Source: Chitinophagaceae bacterium (GTDB lineage Bacteria; Bacteroidota; Bacteroidia; Chitinophagales; Chitinophagaceae). Taken from it: a stretch of DNA of 15,055 bases. Each line of letters begins with the position of its first letter. Positions within the stretch are counted from its first letter, which is position 1. Under the pieces are notes generated by a model. That model had not been told where the DNA came from. It did not search any database and saw only the letters and a list, made by a program, of their open reading frames with translations. Of the stretch, positions 13,814 to 15,055 are shown one piece after another. Where the stretch lies: NCBI GenBank assembly GCA_009996555.1, contig JAACZX010000010.1:1-15055 (forward strand), written 5' to 3'. The position numbers were made by a program, and so were the translations under genes.

Positions 13814-14713
13814 ATGTGGACTTCATTATTACAGGAAATAGAACAGGGCAATACAAAAAGCCTGGCCCGTTGTATTTCATTAATAGAAAATGAAGTGGGG
13901 GGTTACAAAATTTTTTTACAAACTCTGCCTTCATCATCCACACCTGTTATTGGTTTAACGGGACCACCCGGTGCAGGAAAAAGTACATTAACCGACAGTT
14001 TAATCGGTTTACTGGTGAAGCAAGGAAAAAAAGTAGCTGTGCTTTGTATCGACCCATCTTCTCCATTTAATCTTGGTGCATTGCTGGGCGATCGCATTCG
14101 CATGAGTAACTGGTACGATCACCCGAATGTATTTATCCGTTCACTGGCTACACGTGGCTCGTTAGGCGGACTGCATCCAAAAATTTTAGAGATCACCGAT
14201 ACCTGTAAGGCAGCAGGTTTTGATTATATCATTGTAGAAACAGTGGGTGTGGGGCAAAGTGAAATTGAAATTGCAGGCCTGGCCGATGTTACTGTTGTTG
14301 TGCTTGTTCCCGAAGCAGGTGATGAAGTGCAGACCATGAAAGCAGGACTAATGGAAATTGCTGATGTGTTTGCTGTAAACAAAGCCGATCGTCCGGAAGC
14401 TGACCTGTTTGTGCGTAATCTTCGTTTGATGCTGGCACCCGCATTTGCAACACATACCAATGAAATACCGGTGGTGAAAACAATTGCTACGGAACAAAAC
14501 GGTGCTGATGAATTGCTGCAAAATATTCTGCATTTACTTTCATTACCGCACAGCAACGAACGAAGAAGCTGGTTGCTTACTGAGAAAGCATATTATCTTA
14601 TTCAACAGCAACGGATGAAAGATATTGTGAAGAAAGAAATGAAGTTGCAGATTGAAGAAGAAATGAAGAAAGCTGATTTTAATTTGTATCGATTTGTAAA
14701 AAGCTTCCATTAA
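13814..14713 (+). CDS. meaB: Methylmalonyl-CoA mutase-associated GTPase MeaB
   Basis: MeaB is a SIMIBI-class GTPase chaperone that protects and reloads adenosylcobalamin-dependent methylmalonyl-CoA mutase. The P-loop is GLTGPPGAGKST (47-58), followed by DPSSPFNLGALLGDRIRM (80-97), RSLATRGSLGGLHPK (109-123), the G3 region VETVGVGQSE (141-150) and the base-recognition NKAD (189-192). The helical C-terminus (250-299) serves in dimerisation. The length, 299 residues, is slightly short against the usual 310-330, mostly at the N-terminus. The mutase genes are not in this window. The start is fixed by the promoter element 4 bases upstream, which excludes any earlier start. It is divergent from the envelope block and convergent with the metalloprotease fragment. 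Confidence 0.95.
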   Translation: MWTSLLQEIEQGNTKSLARCISLIENEVGGYKIFLQTLPSSSTPVIGLTGPPGAGKSTLTDSLIGLLVKQGKKVAVLCIDPSSPFNLGALLGDRIRMSNWYDHPNVFIRSLATRGSLGGLHPKILEITDTCKAAGFDYIIVETVGVGQSEIEIAGLADVTVVVLVPEAGDEVQTMKAGLMEIADVFAVNKADRPEADLFVRNLRLMLAPAFATHTNEIPVVKTIATEQNGADELLQNILHLLSLPHSNERRSWLLTEKAYYLIQQQRMKDIVKKEMKLQIEEEMKKADFNLYRFVKSFH

Positions 14714-14717
14714 AACG

Positions 14718-14826
14718 GAACCACTAAGGCTCGAAGGCGCAAAGAGTCACAAAGTAAAAGGAGAGCAGTGCTCTCCTTTATATTTCTTCTTTGTGTTACT
14801 TCGTGACTTTGCGACTTAGCGGTTCA
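14718..14826. repeat. Dispersed-type inverted repeat between meaB and the metalloprotease gene
   Basis: The outer arms GAACCACTAAG (14718-14728) and CTTAGCGGTTC (14815-14825) pair at 10 of 11 positions. Inside, both arms carry degenerate copies of a short GCAAAG/CACGAAG/CACAAAG pattern, and the centre is a perfect hairpin. It fills the convergent gap and includes the stop codon of the minus-strand gene (TGA, 14826-14824). Similar CTAAGxCxCAAAGxCACGAAG sequences occur between genes in many Bacteroidota and other genomes, as I recall, so this is probably one copy of a dispersed family. Confidence 0.65.
14757..14779. terminator. Bidirectional terminator hairpin
   Basis: AAAGGAGAGC (14757-14766) pairs perfectly with GCTCTCCTTT (14770-14779) around a 3-base loop. 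It is the centre of the larger inverted repeat. T-rich sequence follows on the plus strand (ATATTTCTTCTTTG) and a weaker T-tract on the minus strand (TTTTACTTTG), so it should end both meaB and the opposing gene. Confidence 0.7.
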
Positions 14827-15055
14827 ATCCTCTTCACAACCAATAGGTGCACCCGGGGGTGCTTCCTTATGCAAGGTTGGTTTGGCCGCTGAAGGATTTT
14901 TCATTCGTTCCAATGCCAATTGCAAATGACCTGCATAGGCACCTGTTGATGGTTTCATTTGCAGCTCAATATAGCTTTTCAATTCCTTTAATGCTTTGGC
15001 TAAAACAGCACGAACTGCAAACGAATTATTTTCATCAACAGATACAGCAAGCAAA
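14824..15055 (-). CDS. C-terminal end of a probable zinc-dependent metalloprotease (DUF5117/DUF4953 type)
   Basis: Only the last 76 or so residues are inside the window; the reading frame runs off the right edge, so the start is unseen. The fragment is helical and repeat-like (FAVRAVLAKALKELKSYIELQ, then YAGHLQLALERMKNP) and ends in a Pro-rich tail, APPGAPIGCEED. Endings of the PPGxPIG kind are, from memory, typical of large exported zinc-dependent metalloproteases of Bacteroidota. The catalytic HExxH region would lie outside the window, so this call is tentative; another alpha-helical-repeat protein is possible. The stop codon falls inside the right arm of the inverted repeat. Confidence 0.45.
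   Translation of the reverse strand, partial: LLAVSVDENNSFAVRAVLAKALKELKSYIELQMKPSTGAYAGHLQLALERMKNPSAAKPTLHKEAPPGAPIGCEED

Noticed and set aside
14224..14556. Open frames antisense to meaB
   Set aside because: They are Ser/Cys-rich translations without domains, inside a clearly conserved gene.
1..15055. CRISPR array, mobile element, toxin-antitoxin or defence system
   Set aside because: No regularly spaced direct repeats, transposase, integrase, nuclease or toxin-like pair was found. All large genes are housekeeping or envelope genes, and the only repeats are two intergenic inverted repeats.

Overview
The window reads as a chromosomal stretch of a Bacteroidota bacterium, most likely of the Chitinophagaceae type. 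The reasons are internal. Several genes are preceded by the phylum's TAnnTTTG -7 promoter element, and clear Shine-Dalgarno sites are rare. LptC is made as a lipoprotein. CoaX sits beside a Bacteroidota-type outer-membrane barrel protein. There are also small lipoproteins and a GHL10-type glycosyl hydrolase-like protein. No rRNA, tRNA, transposase, integrase, phage gene or CRISPR array was seen. Coding density is high, and no gene-free stretch exceeds 300 bases. The longest is about 289 bases, between recQ and kdsD.

Left part (1-2890): the N-terminal end of recQ (minus strand, cut by the window edge) diverges from kdsD and manC. These two make D-arabinose 5-phosphate, the Kdo precursor, and GDP-mannose, so both feed surface polysaccharide. 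An imperfect inverted repeat fills the whole kdsD-manC gap.

Middle (2950-6437): a minus-strand pair encodes a 55-residue lipoprotein and an 83-residue charged protein. It is followed by a MurG-like glycosyltransferase (plus), which overlaps a LOG-family nucleotide hydrolase (minus) tail to tail. Next comes an unrecognised cysteine-rich surface lipoprotein (plus). A strong bidirectional terminator closes this part.

Right part (6501-13659, all minus): a tightly packed envelope block reads O-antigen-ligase-like protein, WaaE-like glycosyltransferase, Lon substrate-binding-domain protein, CoaX, outer-membrane barrel protein, LptC. Most junctions overlap or are under 10 bases. A good promoter precedes the first gene. 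Downstream is a separate MarR-regulator/glycosyl-hydrolase-like pair with its own candidate operator.

Far right: meaB (plus) has a near-consensus promoter placed so close to its start codon that the mRNA should be leaderless. It converges on the C-terminal end of a probable zinc-dependent metalloprotease (minus), with a dispersed-type inverted repeat between them.

The common theme is lipopolysaccharide and outer-membrane assembly: Kdo and mannose precursors, sugar transfer, ligation, and transport by LptC. I see no convincing new defence or mobile system. The most interesting items are the cysteine-rich lipoprotein, the small lipoprotein pair, the MarR dyad over its own promoter, the ligase homologue lacking the usual His-Asn motif, and the promoters that predict leaderless transcripts.
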